The position numbers and the translations under genes were made by a program. A DNA stretch of 64,000 nucleotides, from NCBI RefSeq assembly GCF_024138395.1, contig NZ_JAMYDU010000001.1, forward strand, positions 496,001 through 560,000, in the 5' to 3' direction. This DNA is from Pseudomonas mandelii (GTDB lineage Bacteria > Pseudomonadota > Gammaproteobacteria > Pseudomonadales > Pseudomonadaceae). The notes under the pieces were generated by a model. That model was given only the letters and a program-made list of their open reading frames with translations. It was not told where the DNA came from and ran no database searches. Every line of letters starts with the position of its first letter. Position 1 is the stretch's first letter. Positions 50,615-59,821 of this stretch are shown piece after piece.

Positions 50615-52114
50615 ATGAACATTCTTTACGACGAACGCATCGACGGTGTTCTGCCGAACGTAGACAAAGCAGCGCTGCTCAAGGCCTTGCAGCAGGAGGT
50701 GCCGGACCTGGACATTCTCTGGCGCGAAGAAGAACTCAAACCCTACGAATGCGACGGCCTCTCGGCCTATCGCACCACGCCGATGCTGGTCGCCCTGCCC
50801 CGGCAGCTGGAGCAAGTGCAGGCGCTGCTCAGGCTTTGTCACGCCCGCAACGTGCCGGTGGTGGCGCGCGGGGCCGGCACCGGGTTGTCCGGCGGTGCAC
50901 TGCCGTTGGACAAAGGCGTACTGCTGGTGATGGTGCGGTTCAACAACATCCTGAACATTGACCCCGCCGCCCGCACCGCACGGGTCCAGCCGGGGGTGCG
51001 CAACCTGGCGATATCCCAGGCGGCGGCACCGTTCGGTTTGTATTACGCGCCAGATCCGTCTTCGCAAATCGCCTGCTCCATCGGCGGCAACGTCGCGGAA
51101 AATGCCGGTGGCGTGCATTGCCTCAAATATGGCCTGACCGTGCACAACCTGCTGAAACTTGAAGTGCTCACCCTTGAAGGCGAACACCTGACCCTCGGCG
51201 CCGATTCACTGGACGCGCCAGGCTTCGACCTGCTGGCCCTGTTCACCGGCTCCGAAGGCTTGCTGGGGATCATCACCGAAGTCACCGTCAAACTGCTGCC
51301 CAAACCCCAGGTCCCCAAAGTCCTGCTGGCCAGTTTCGATTCCGTGGAAAAGGCCGGCCGCGCGGTGGCCGAGATCATCGCCGCAGGGATCATCCCGGGA
51401 GGCCTTGAGATGATGGACAACCTGGCGATCCGCGCTGCCGAAGACTTCATCCACGCCGGTTACCCAGTGGACGCCGAGGCAATCCTGCTGTGCGAACTGG
51501 ACGGTGTCGAAGCCGATGTCCACGACGACTGCGAGCGGGTCCGCGAGGTGCTGCAACAGGCCGGCGCCAGTGAGGTACGCCAAGCCCGGGACGAAGCCGA
51601 GCGCGTGCGGTTCTGGGCCGGGCGCAAAAACGCCTTCCCGGCGATCGGCCGCCTCTCGCCGGATTATTACTGCATGGACGGCACCATCCCCCGCCGCGAA
51701 CTGCCCGGTGTGCTCAAGGGCATCGCCAGCCTGGCGCAAGAATATGGCTTGCGCGTGGCCAACGTTTTCCATGCCGGTGACGGCAACATGCACCCGCTGA
51801 TCCTGTTCGACGCCAATCAGCCCGGCGAACTGGAACGGGCCGAGGACCTTGGCGGCAAGATCCTCGAACTGTGCGTGAAAGTCGGCGGCAGCATCACCGG
51901 CGAGCATGGCGTCGGCCGCGAGAAAATCAATCAGATGTGCGCGCAGTTCAACAGTGACGAATTGACCCTGTTTCACGCCGTGAAAGCCGCGTTCGACCCC
52001 AAGGGCCTGCTCAACCCCGGCAAGAACATCCCGACCCTGCACCGCTGCGCGGAATTCGGCGCGATGCACATCCACGCCGGGCAGCTGCCGTTCCCTGAGC
52101 TGGAGCGTTTCTGA
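50615..52114 (+). CDS. glcD: Glycolate oxidase subunit GlcD (FAD-linked)
   Basis: The 499-residue protein has an FAD_binding_4 domain (VPVVARGAGTGLSGGALPLD and DPSSQIACSIGGNVAENAGG) and the C-terminal FAD-oxidase C domain (NVFHAGDGNMHPL; GEHGVGREKINQM). This is the flavoprotein subunit of glycolate oxidase (GlcDEF). The same fold is used by D-2-hydroxyglutarate and D-lactate dehydrogenases. It is followed by glcE with an overlapping stop/start (52114). Neither the usual regulator gene glcC nor glcG is adjacent. Confidence 0.9.
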   Translation: MNILYDERIDGVLPNVDKAALLKALQQEVPDLDILWREEELKPYECDGLSAYRTTPMLVALPRQLEQVQALLRLCHARNVPVVARGAGTGLSGGALPLDKGVLLVMVRFNNILNIDPAARTARVQPGVRNLAISQAAAPFGLYYAPDPSSQIACSIGGNVAENAGGVHCLKYGLTVHNLLKLEVLTLEGEHLTLGADSLDAPGFDLLALFTGSEGLLGIITEVTVKLLPKPQVPKVLLASFDSVEKAGRAVAEIIAAGIIPGGLEMMDNLAIRAAEDFIHAGYPVDAEAILLCELDGVEADVHDDCERVREVLQQAGASEVRQARDEAERVRFWAGRKNAFPAIGRLSPDYYCMDGTIPRRELPGVLKGIASLAQEYGLRVANVFHAGDGNMHPLILFDANQPGELERAEDLGGKILELCVKVGGSITGEHGVGREKINQMCAQFNSDELTLFHAVKAAFDPKGLLNPGKNIPTLHRCAEFGAMHIHAGQLPFPELERF

Positions 52115-53163
52115 TGCCGGACTTCGATGCCAGTGAAGCCCTGCTGGAGCAAGTCAAACAGACGCGGGAAAACGCCACGCCGTTGCGCATTCAGGGCGGT
52201 AACACCAAGGCGTTTCTGGGCCGTGAAGTGGCCGGAGAAATACTCGACACCCGCGCCCATCGCGGCATCGTCAGCTACGACCCGACGGAGCTGGTGATCA
52301 GCGTTCGCGCCGGCACGCCGCTGAGCGAACTGTTTGCCGCACTGGATGCAAAAGGACAAATGCTGCCCTGCGAGCCGCCGTCGTTCGGCGAAGGCGCCAC
52401 TGTTGGCGGGATGATCGCCGCGGGTCTGTCCGGGCCGCGGCGCCCGTGGTCCGGTTCGGTGCGCGATTTTGTCCTCGGTACGCGGGTGATCAGCGGCCTC
52501 GGCACTCACCTGCGCTTCGGCGGCGAAGTGATGAAAAACGTCGCCGGCTACGACCTCTCGCGCCTGATGGTGGGCAGTTATGGCTGCCTCGGCGTGCTGA
52601 CCGAAGTTTCGCTCAAAGTGCTGCCCAAACCCCGACAATGCTTGAGCATCAGCCTGGACATCGACTGCGCCCGCGCCTTGGACAATCTGGCGCAATGGGG
52701 CCAGCAACCACTGCCCATCAGCGCCGCCTGCCACGACGGTCAGCGTTTGTATCTGCGGCTGGAAGGCGGCGAAGGTTCGGTCGCAGCTGCTCATCAACGG
52801 CTCGGCGGCGAACCGATGGACTCCGCTTATTGGTCCGACCTGAACGAACAACGACTAGACTTTTTCAATGAGGGCCTGCCGCTGTGGCGCTTGTCATTAC
52901 CCAACAACCTCGGGCCTCTGGACTTGCCCGGTGAGCAACTGATCGACTGGGGCGGCGCGCAACGCTGGTTGAAATCCGCGGCCGACAACATTCAGTCGCG
53001 AGCCCTTGAACTAGGCGGCCACGCCAGCTGTTTCAGCCATGGCGTCAGCGACACGCCCTTCCAGCCGCTGGCCCCGGCACTGCTGCGCTATCACCGGCAA
53101 CTCAAGGCGCAACTGGACCCGCTAGGGCTGTTAAACCCCGGGCGGATGTACGCGGAGCTTTAG
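52114..53163 (+). CDS. glcE: Glycolate oxidase subunit GlcE
   Basis: The 349-residue protein has an FAD-binding region (ATVGGMIAAGLSGPRRPWSG and VMKNVAGYDLSRLMVGSYG) but lacks the full catalytic C-terminal domain, as is usual for GlcE. It works with GlcD and GlcF. ATG 52114 overlaps the last base of the glcD stop. It is followed one base later by glcF, so translation is coupled. Length is normal. Confidence 0.88.
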   Translation: MPDFDASEALLEQVKQTRENATPLRIQGGNTKAFLGREVAGEILDTRAHRGIVSYDPTELVISVRAGTPLSELFAALDAKGQMLPCEPPSFGEGATVGGMIAAGLSGPRRPWSGSVRDFVLGTRVISGLGTHLRFGGEVMKNVAGYDLSRLMVGSYGCLGVLTEVSLKVLPKPRQCLSISLDIDCARALDNLAQWGQQPLPISAACHDGQRLYLRLEGGEGSVAAAHQRLGGEPMDSAYWSDLNEQRLDFFNEGLPLWRLSLPNNLGPLDLPGEQLIDWGGAQRWLKSAADNIQSRALELGGHASCFSHGVSDTPFQPLAPALLRYHRQLKAQLDPLGLLNPGRMYAEL

Positions 53164-53164
53164 C

Positions 53165-54382
53165 ATGCAAACCAATCTCAGCGAACAGTCCAAACGACTG
53201 CCCCGCGCCGAAGAAGCGGACAAGATTCTGCGCACCTGCGTGCATTGCGGGTTCTGCAACGCCACCTGCCCGACCTATCAATTGCTGGGCGACGAACTGG
53301 ATGGGCCGCGCGGGCGTATCTACCTGATCAAGCAAGTGCTCGAAGGCGCTCCCGCCACGGCCAAAGCCCAGTTGCACCTGGATCGCTGCCTGACGTGCCG
53401 CAACTGCGAAACCACCTGTCCGTCCGGGGTGGATTATCACAACCTGCTGGACATTGGCCGTGCCGTGATCGATCAAGCGGTGCCGCGCCCGGCCAGTCAG
53501 CGACTGTTGCGCCAAGGGTTGCGGGCATTGGCGCCGAACCCGAACCTGTTCAAGACCTTGCTGCAGATCGGCGCCACATTCCGGCCGTTGCTGCCACGGG
53601 GCGTTGAGGCAAAATTGCCCCACAACGTCCCCGCCTCAGGCGAGCGCCCTGCCCCTCGGCATGCTCGCCGGGTGCTGATGCTCGAAGGCTGCGTGCAGCC
53701 CGGTCTGTCGCCGAACACCAATGCCGCGACGGCGCGGGTGCTGGATCGGCTGGGGATCAGCGTGATCCCCGCACCGGAAGCCGGCTGCTGTGGCGCGCTG
53801 GACTATCACCTCGACGCCCAAGCCATGGGCCTGGACCGCGCCCGACGCAACATCGACGCCTGGTGGCCGCACCTGGAAAACGGCGCCGAAGCCATCGTGC
53901 AAACCGCCAGCGGCTGCGGCGCGTTCATCAAGGATTACGGGCATCTGCTGGAGCGCGATCCGGTTTACGCGGACAAGGCCCGGCGGGTCAGCGAACTGGC
54001 GCTGGACCTGGTGCAAGTACTGGCCGATGAACCTTTGGAAAGGGTTTGCGCAGCCACCGACCGACGAATCGCCTTCCATTGCCCCTGCACCTTGCAGCAC
54101 GCGCAGAAACTCGGCGGCGCGGTAGAGGCCGTGCTGACCCGATTGGGCTTCAATCTCACGGCAGTGCCCGACAGCCACCTGTGTTGTGGCTCGGCGGGCA
54201 CCTACTCGATCACCCAACCGGAACTGGCCCGGCAACTGCGCGACAACAAACTCAACGCCCTGGAAACCGGCCACCCCGAGGTCATCGCCACCGCCAACAT
54301 CGGTTGTCAGAGCCACCTCAACAGCGCCGGACGAACGCCGGTCAGGCACTGGATCGAACTGGTGGACCAAGTGCTGCGATAA
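53165..54382 (+). CDS. glcF: Glycolate oxidase iron-sulfur subunit GlcF
   Basis: The 405-residue protein has two 4Fe-4S motifs: C25-x2-C28-x2-C31-x3-C35 in CVHCGFCNATCPTY, and CLTCRNCETTCPSG. Two CCG domains follow (LEGCVQ...EAGCCGALDYH and HCPCTLQHAQ...HLCCGSAGTYS), typical of GlcF and related oxidoreductases that pass electrons to the quinone pool. It starts one base after glcE. The next gene, 129 bp downstream, is the 2-oxoadipate dioxygenase/decarboxylase gene. Confidence 0.9.
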   Translation: MQTNLSEQSKRLPRAEEADKILRTCVHCGFCNATCPTYQLLGDELDGPRGRIYLIKQVLEGAPATAKAQLHLDRCLTCRNCETTCPSGVDYHNLLDIGRAVIDQAVPRPASQRLLRQGLRALAPNPNLFKTLLQIGATFRPLLPRGVEAKLPHNVPASGERPAPRHARRVLMLEGCVQPGLSPNTNAATARVLDRLGISVIPAPEAGCCGALDYHLDAQAMGLDRARRNIDAWWPHLENGAEAIVQTASGCGAFIKDYGHLLERDPVYADKARRVSELALDLVQVLADEPLERVCAATDRRIAFHCPCTLQHAQKLGGAVEAVLTRLGFNLTAVPDSHLCCGSAGTYSITQPELARQLRDNKLNALETGHPEVIATANIGCQSHLNSAGRTPVRHWIELVDQVLR

Positions 54383-54511
54383 ACAAACACTCCTGCGTTG
54401 CAAGAACAGTCCTTTGCAGAATGAAGTTCGTCAGAAACTTCGTTTGTCGGCGCCGCCGAAGGCTGCGATCTTTTCCGGCATCCGTTACGTCACTGCGCCA
54501 GGAAACTTTTC

Positions 54512-55903
54512 ATGAGCCATCCGAACTTCGTCAGCCCTGACCTGATCCGCCAACGCTTCTCCAAAGCGATGTCCGACATGTACCGCGAAGAAGTGCCACT
54601 GTACGGCGCGCTGATGGAACTGGTGGAACAGACCAATCGCCACGTGCTGGACAGCGACCCGCAGATCGCCCGACAGCTGCACAGCACCGGCGAAATCCAG
54701 CGCCTGGACCTGGAGCGCCACGGTGCGATCCGCGTCGGCACCGCCGCTGAACTGGCGACCCTCGCCCGCCTGTTTGCGGTGATGGGCATGCAGCCGGTGG
54801 GCTATTACGACCTGACCCCGGCCGGCGTGCCGGTGCATTCCACCGCATTCCGTGCCGTGCATGAAGCCGCGTTGCAAGTCAGCCCATTCCGGGTATTCAC
54901 CTCGCTGCTGCGCCTGGAACTGATCGAAGACGCCGAACTGCGGGCCTTTGCCCAGTCGGTGCTGGACCAGCGTTCGATCTTCACCCCGGCGGCACTGACC
55001 CTCATCGAACGCGCCGAAACCCAAGGCGGCCTGACTGAATACGAGGCGCAGGATTTCGTCGCACAAGCCTTGGAAACCTTCCGCTGGCACCACAGCGCCA
55101 CCGTCACCGCCGAGCAATACCGGCAACTCAGCGCCCAGCATCGACTGATCGCCGACGTGGTAGCGTTCAAAGGCCCGCACATCAATCACCTGACGCCACG
55201 CACTCTGGACATCGACATCGTCCAGGCGCAGATGCCCGCCCATGGCATCACCCCCAAAGCGGTGATCGAAGGCCCGCCCCGCCGCCAATGCCCGATCCTG
55301 CTGCGTCAAACCAGCTTCAAGGCGCTGGACGAGCCGATTGCTTTTACCGATCAAGCCGAAACCCGTGGCAGCCACAGCGCCCGCTTCGGTGAAATCGAGC
55401 AACGCGGCGCGGCGCTCACCCCCAAAGGCCGGGCGCTTTACGACCGTTTGCTCAACGCTGCCCGGGATGAACTCAAGGACTTCCCCAACGAAGCCAATGC
55501 CGCACGCTACAACGCGCTAATGGCACAGCACTTCGGCGAATTCCCTGACACCGTCGAGGACATGCGCCAACAGGAACTGGCGTACTTTCGCTACTTCGTG
55601 ACGGAAAAAGGCCTGGCGGCGGATGGGCTGAAAGGCACGTCGCTGGAGGATTTGCTCCAAGGCGGCTATGTGCGGGTTGAACCGCTGGTGTACGAAGATT
55701 TTCTGCCGGTCAGTGCGGCGGGGATTTTTCAGTCGAACCTAGGGGATGCGGCGCAAACCCACTATGGCGTGCCTTCAAACCAGCAAGCGTTCGAAAAGGC
55801 CTTGGGAAGGTCGACGATTGATGAGTTGGGGCTGTATGCCGAGACGCAGCGGCGGTCGATCGAGGAGTGTTTTGCGGCACTGGGTTTGAACGTTTCCGAA
55901 TAA
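54512..55903 (+). CDS. hglS: 2-oxoadipate dioxygenase/decarboxylase (HglS, DUF1338/YdcJ)
   Basis: The 463-residue protein matches the DUF1338 family: MSHPNFVSPDLIRQRFSKAM, VPVHSTAFRAVHEAAL and HRLIADVVAFKGPHINHLTP, in which His residues supply iron ligands. P. putida HglS converts 2-oxoadipate, a lysine breakdown product, to D-2-hydroxyglutarate with Fe2+ and O2. Its position after glcDEF is notable, because GlcD-type flavoproteins include D-2-hydroxyglutarate dehydrogenases. A half REP unit lies in the gap before it. Confidence 0.88.
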   Translation: MSHPNFVSPDLIRQRFSKAMSDMYREEVPLYGALMELVEQTNRHVLDSDPQIARQLHSTGEIQRLDLERHGAIRVGTAAELATLARLFAVMGMQPVGYYDLTPAGVPVHSTAFRAVHEAALQVSPFRVFTSLLRLELIEDAELRAFAQSVLDQRSIFTPAALTLIERAETQGGLTEYEAQDFVAQALETFRWHHSATVTAEQYRQLSAQHRLIADVVAFKGPHINHLTPRTLDIDIVQAQMPAHGITPKAVIEGPPRRQCPILLRQTSFKALDEPIAFTDQAETRGSHSARFGEIEQRGAALTPKGRALYDRLLNAARDELKDFPNEANAARYNALMAQHFGEFPDTVEDMRQQELAYFRYFVTEKGLAADGLKGTSLEDLLQGGYVRVEPLVYEDFLPVSAAGIFQSNLGDAAQTHYGVPSNQQAFEKALGRSTIDELGLYAETQRRSIEECFAALGLNVSE

Positions 55904-55919
55904 GCGTGATGACCGCAAA

Positions 55920-56060
55920 AAAGATCGCAGGCTTCGCCAGCTCCTACAGGGGCGGGTACATCCGTTATATCGCGGTTGTACACAGAGATTGTGGGCACCC
56001 GTTGTATGACGGTTGTACACGGTCGATGTAGGAGCTGCCGAAGGCAGCGATCTTTTGATT
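55920..56060. repeat. REP doublet between convergent genes
   Basis: AAGATCGCAGGCTTCGCCAG with CTCCTACAGG faces GATGTAGGAGCTGCCGAAGG and CAGCGATCTTTTGATT. The inner part has GGTTGTACAC twice (55975 and 56011). Confidence 0.78.
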
Positions 56061-56738
56061 TTATTTCAGCTTTGCCAACAACGCCTTGGCGACCGCTTCC
56101 GACGACGCAGGATTCTGACCGGTCAGCAACAGGCCATCCTCGACCGCATAACTCGCCCAGTCATCGGCCTTGGAGTAAATACCACCGTTGGCCTTGAGCA
56201 TGTCCTCCACCAAAAACGGCACAACATCCGTCAACTGCACCACGGCTTCTTCGGAATTGGTGAAGCCCGTCACGCGCTTGCCTTTGACCAATGGCTGGCC
56301 GTCCGCATCCTTGACGTGACGCAACACCCCCGGCGCATGACAAACTGCCGCAACCGGTTTGCCCGCCGTGTAAAACGCCTCGATCAGCGCAATTGAAAAA
56401 GTGTCTTCAGCCAGATCCCACAACGGGCCATGCCCGCCGGGATAGAAAACAGCGTCATAGTCTTCGGCCCTCACGGTATTCAGCACCCCAGTAGACGCCA
56501 ATGCGGACTGGGCGGCGGAATCCTTGCGAAAGCGGTTGGTGGCAGCAGTCTGCGCGTCTGGCTCATCGCTCTTGGGGTCCAGCGGTGGCTGGCCGCCCTT
56601 GGGTGAGACCAGGGTCAGCTGAGCGCCAGCGTCCTTGAAGGTGTAATACGGGGCGGCGAATTCTTCAAGCCAGAAGCCGGTTTTCTTGCCGGTGTTACCC
56701 AATTGATCGTGGGACGTTAAAACCATCAGGATTTTCAT
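56061..56738 (-). CDS. DJ-1/PfpI-family (type 1 glutamine amidotransferase-like) protein
   Basis: The 225-residue protein has the DJ-1/PfpI fold with the nucleophile Cys133 in AAVCHAPGVLRHV and the upstream Glu in GFWLEEFAAPY, plus FYPGGHGPLWDLAED. It resembles the HchA/YDR533C-like branch with chaperone, glyoxalase or deglycase activity. ATG 56738 (MKILMVLTSHDQLGNTG) is the family start. It is divergent from the T6SS genes and shares their upstream region, but the palindromes there lie much closer to the hcp promoter. Confidence 0.86.
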   Translation of the reverse strand: MKILMVLTSHDQLGNTGKKTGFWLEEFAAPYYTFKDAGAQLTLVSPKGGQPPLDPKSDEPDAQTAATNRFRKDSAAQSALASTGVLNTVRAEDYDAVFYPGGHGPLWDLAEDTFSIALIEAFYTAGKPVAAVCHAPGVLRHVKDADGQPLVKGKRVTGFTNSEEAVVQLTDVVPFLVEDMLKANGGIYSKADDWASYAVEDGLLLTGQNPASSEAVAKALLAKLK

Positions 56739-56834
56739 GTCGTTCTCCAGTCGATGTCCGGGTTGTTCAGTGATCTGACCATCGGGCAGCGCTGTTCGTT
56801 GCGATAATTGTCGGAGTGATGGCTCATAGCCTTG

Positions 56835-56958
56835 GTGCGCAAGAAGTTGCGCACCTGTATCGGTGAAAAGGCCCCAAAAGACGCTGGACGCCAGGTTTAA
56901 CAAGCCCTCCAGCCGAGTGCGCAAGAAGTTGCGCACCACTGCGCAACTTCTTGCGCAC
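56835..56958. promoter_or_regulatory. Three copies of the palindrome GTGCGCAA-GAAG-TTGCGCAC, probable enhancer sites for T6SS sigma-54 activator
   Basis: Copies lie at 56835-56854 and 56917-56936 (both identical over 20 bp), and an inverted copy at 56940-56958. Their centres are spaced about 82 and 23 bp, close to whole helical turns. They lie 85-205 bp upstream of a sigma-54-type -24/-12 promoter, the normal position for enhancer-binding proteins such as the Sfa activators of Pseudomonas T6SS clusters. Confidence 0.65.
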
Positions 56959-57042
56959 TTTTTCAGCTGATCCTTGCCGAAAACCCTTTCGGCGCTGATT
57001 AAATCTCCTCAATCACCTGATTTATATAGCCTTAAGCAGTTC

Positions 57043-57058
57043 TGGCACGGTCCTTGAT
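57043..57058 (+). promoter_or_regulatory. Sigma-54-type -24/-12 promoter of hcp
   Basis: TGGCACGGTCCTTGAT matches TGGCACG-N4-TTGCW except that the -12 C is A. GG and GA are in correct 12-bp spacing. The predicted start is about 11 bp downstream, leaving a leader of roughly 57 bp before the Hcp ATG with GCAAGGAGCACATCC as ribosome binding site. Confidence 0.7.
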
Positions 57059-57125
57059 AACAGTCAGGCACCCACCGGGCGATACCGCCTCCCGGGCACC
57101 CTAACTTTTAGCAAGGAGCACATCC

Positions 57126-57641
57126 ATGGCTACACCAGCGTACATGTCCGTTACTGGCGAGAAACAAGGTCTGATCACTGCCGGCGCATTCACCGCCGAC
57201 TCGGTTGGCAACACCTACCAGGAAGGTCATGAAGACCAGGTCATGGTTCAGGCTTTCAGCCACGACGTGATCATCCCGCGTGATCCACAGTCCGGCCAAC
57301 CGACCGGTCAGCGCGTCCACAAGCCAGTCGTAATCACCAAGGTCTACGACAAGTCCTCGCCACTGCTGCAAGCGGCGCTGACTTCCGGCGAGCGCATGAG
57401 CGAAATCGTTATCCAGTGGTACCGCACCTCGGCTCAAGGCACCCAAGAGCACTACTACACCACCAAACTGGAAGACGCGATCATCGTCGCCATCAACAAC
57501 AAAATGCACAACTGCCAGGATCCATCGAACTCGCACTTCACGCACCTGGAAGAAGTGCAATTCACCTACCGCAAAATCACCTGGACCCACGAAGTATCCG
57601 GTACTTCGGGTTCCGATGACTGGCGTGTTCCAGTCGCTTAA
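57126..57641 (+). CDS. hcp: T6SS tube protein Hcp (TssD)
   Basis: The 171-residue protein starts MATPAYMSVTGEKQGLITAG and has the Hcp beta-barrel pattern (EDQVMVQAFSHDVIIPRDPQ; VVITKVYDKSSPLLQAALTS; FRKITWTHE-like FTYRKITWTHEVSGTSGSDD). It forms the hexameric tube that is ejected by the type VI apparatus and carries effectors. It is the first gene of an hcp-vgrG-adaptor-effector island without the structural T6SS genes. The preceding sigma-54-type promoter suggests activation by an enhancer-binding protein encoded elsewhere. Confidence 0.95.
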   Translation: MATPAYMSVTGEKQGLITAGAFTADSVGNTYQEGHEDQVMVQAFSHDVIIPRDPQSGQPTGQRVHKPVVITKVYDKSSPLLQAALTSGERMSEIVIQWYRTSAQGTQEHYYTTKLEDAIIVAINNKMHNCQDPSNSHFTHLEEVQFTYRKITWTHEVSGTSGSDDWRVPVA

Positions 57642-57772
57642 TCGCGGCTGACGGTTCCAAACATCGGCCAGCTCTGCTGGTCGATGTCATTTGCGCCTTC
57701 CAGGAATTTTCGCGTCCGCAAGTGCCCGTTTGGGTTCAGGCGTGCGCCGCAGCACTGCACGAGGAACAAGGG

Positions 57773-59821
57773 ATGTTCGCGCCGGCCAATCAGACTCACT
57801 TTGCCCTGACTATCGAAGGTCTGGAAAACGATCTCCAGGTCCTTGCCCTGCAAGGTCGGGAAGCCATCAGCCAGCCTTTTGTGTTTGAGGTGGAGCTGGT
57901 CAGTGAACAGCCGTCCCTGGACCTCGAAACGCTATTGCACAAACCGGCCTTTTTGCAGCTCTCGCCGGATGGCAGCGGCATCCATGGCCAGATCTACCGC
58001 GCCGCCCAAGGCGATTCGGGCAAACGCCTGACGCGCTACGCCGTGACCCTGCGCCCGCAGCTGTCCTACCTGGCGCACCGCATCAACCAACGCATCTTCC
58101 AGAACCTCAGCGTGCCGAAAATCGTTGGCATGGTCCTCGAAGAGCACGGCATCCAGAGCAATGCCTACGAGTTCAAAGTCGGGGCGATTTATCCCGAGCG
58201 CATTTACTGCGTGCAGTACGATGAATCGGACCTGCAGTTCATCCAGCGCCTGTGCGAGGAAGAAGGTATCCATTACCACTTCCAGCACAGCGCCACGGCC
58301 CACAAGCTGGTGTTCGGCGATGACCAAACGGTGTTCCCGAAACTCGCGCCCGTGGCCTACCAGCAAGACTCCGGCATGGTCGCCAACGACCCGGTGATCA
58401 AGCGCTTCGACCTGCGCCTGGAAACCCGCACCAGCCGCACCACCCGCCGCGACTACGACTTCGAAAAACCGCGCCTGACCCTGGAAAGCGAACACCGTGG
58501 CGACGCCCTGCCCGACCTCGAAGACTACGACTACCCCGGCCGCTTCATCGACCGCGAACGCGGCAAGCACCTGGCCAAACGCGCCCTCGAACGTCACCGC
58601 AGCGACTTCCAGTTGGCCGAAGGCAAAAGCGATCAGCCGTTGCTGGTCAGCGGCCACTTCCTGGCCCTGACCGAGCACCCGAAGGCCAAGTGGAACGACC
58701 TGTGGCTGCTGACCGAAATCCTCCACGAAGGCAAACAGCCGCAAGTGCTGGAAGAGTCGGTCACCAGCAACACGACCCAGCTCAAGGACGATTTCCATCA
58801 GGGCTACCGCAACCGTTTCCAGGCCACCCCCTGGGACGTGCCCAACCGTCCGCCGCTGAACCACCCCAAACCGCGGATCCTCGGCAGCCAGAGCGCCGTG
58901 GTCACCGGCCCCAAGGGTGAAGAAATCCACTGCGACCAATACGGCCGCGTCAAAGTGCAATTCCATTGGGACCGCGAAGGCCAGGCCGACGACAAGACCA
59001 GCTGCTGGTTGCGCGTCTCCTCCGCCTGGGCCGGCGCCCATTACGGCGGCATTGCCATCCCGCGCATCGGCATGGAAGTGCTGGTCAGTTTCCTGGAAGG
59101 CGATCCCGACCAACCGCTGATCAGTGGCTGCCTGTACCACAAGGAAAACGTCGTCCCGTACGCCCTGCCGGCGAACAAGACCCGCAGCACCTTCAAAACC
59201 CTGAGCTCCCCGGGCGGCGGCGGTTACAACGAACTGCGCATCGAAGACAAAAAGGGTCAGGAACAGATCTTCCTGCACGCCCAGCGCGACTGGGACGAGA
59301 ACGTCGAACACGACCAGAAAATCCGCGTCGGCAACGAACGCCACGACACCGTCGAACAAAACAGCTACAGCGAATTCAAGGCCGAAGAACACCACACCGT
59401 CTACGCCGACCGCAAAGTCGAAACCCGCGCCAACGACCACCTGACCGTGGGCGTCAACCAGCACATCAAAGTCGGCACCGGCCAGTTCATCGAAGCCGGC
59501 CAGGAAATCCACCTGAGCAGCGGCATGAAAGTCGTGCTCGAAGCCGGCAGCGAACTCACCCTCAAAGGCGGCGGCAGCTTTATCAAGATCGACGCCAGTG
59601 GCGTGACGCTGAGCGGGCCGGTGATCAACATGAACTCCGGTGGGAGTCCGGGTAGTGGGACGGGGGCGGCGCCGTTGATGCCCGGGGCGTTGAAACAGGC
59701 TGATGCGGATAAGGCCGGGCAATTGTTGGTGCCCGCACAGCGGCAAGCGTTGATGCAGAAGAAGCCAATCTGCGCGATCTGCGAGAAGGCCAAGCTGGAG
59801 GCGCAAAATGCTGAAGTCTGA
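57773..59821 (+). CDS. vgrG: T6SS spike protein VgrG (TssI)
   Basis: The 682-residue protein has the gp27-like N-terminal half (ALQGREAISQPFVFEVELVS; YCVQYDESDLQFIQRLCEEE; GIHYHF) and the gp5 OB-fold and needle region (GPKGEEIHCDQYGRVKVQFH; SCWLRVSSAWAGAHYGGIAI; a His/Glu-rich DHLTVGVNQHIKVGTG stretch). The C-terminal tail ends ICAICEKAKLEAQ, a CxxC hook probably used with the adaptor. ATG 57773 is preceded by GAGGAACAAGGG; the frame back to 57722 has no support. It overlaps the DUF4123 gene. Confidence 0.94.
   Translation: MFAPANQTHFALTIEGLENDLQVLALQGREAISQPFVFEVELVSEQPSLDLETLLHKPAFLQLSPDGSGIHGQIYRAAQGDSGKRLTRYAVTLRPQLSYLAHRINQRIFQNLSVPKIVGMVLEEHGIQSNAYEFKVGAIYPERIYCVQYDESDLQFIQRLCEEEGIHYHFQHSATAHKLVFGDDQTVFPKLAPVAYQQDSGMVANDPVIKRFDLRLETRTSRTTRRDYDFEKPRLTLESEHRGDALPDLEDYDYPGRFIDRERGKHLAKRALERHRSDFQLAEGKSDQPLLVSGHFLALTEHPKAKWNDLWLLTEILHEGKQPQVLEESVTSNTTQLKDDFHQGYRNRFQATPWDVPNRPPLNHPKPRILGSQSAVVTGPKGEEIHCDQYGRVKVQFHWDREGQADDKTSCWLRVSSAWAGAHYGGIAIPRIGMEVLVSFLEGDPDQPLISGCLYHKENVVPYALPANKTRSTFKTLSSPGGGGYNELRIEDKKGQEQIFLHAQRDWDENVEHDQKIRVGNERHDTVEQNSYSEFKAEEHHTVYADRKVETRANDHLTVGVNQHIKVGTGQFIEAGQEIHLSSGMKVVLEAGSELTLKGGGSFIKIDASGVTLSGPVINMNSGGSPGSGTGAAPLMPGALKQADADKAGQLLVPAQRQALMQKKPICAICEKAKLEAQNAEV

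Noticed and set aside
57638..57853. 71-codon minus-strand frame between hcp and vgrG
   Set aside because: It overlaps the vgrG start on the opposite strand, has no recognisable domain and no clear ribosome binding site.
57932..59806. 624-codon minus-strand open frame opposite vgrG
   Set aside because: It is wholly antisense to a clear VgrG protein, has no family motifs, and such frames are common in GC-rich genes with biased third positions.
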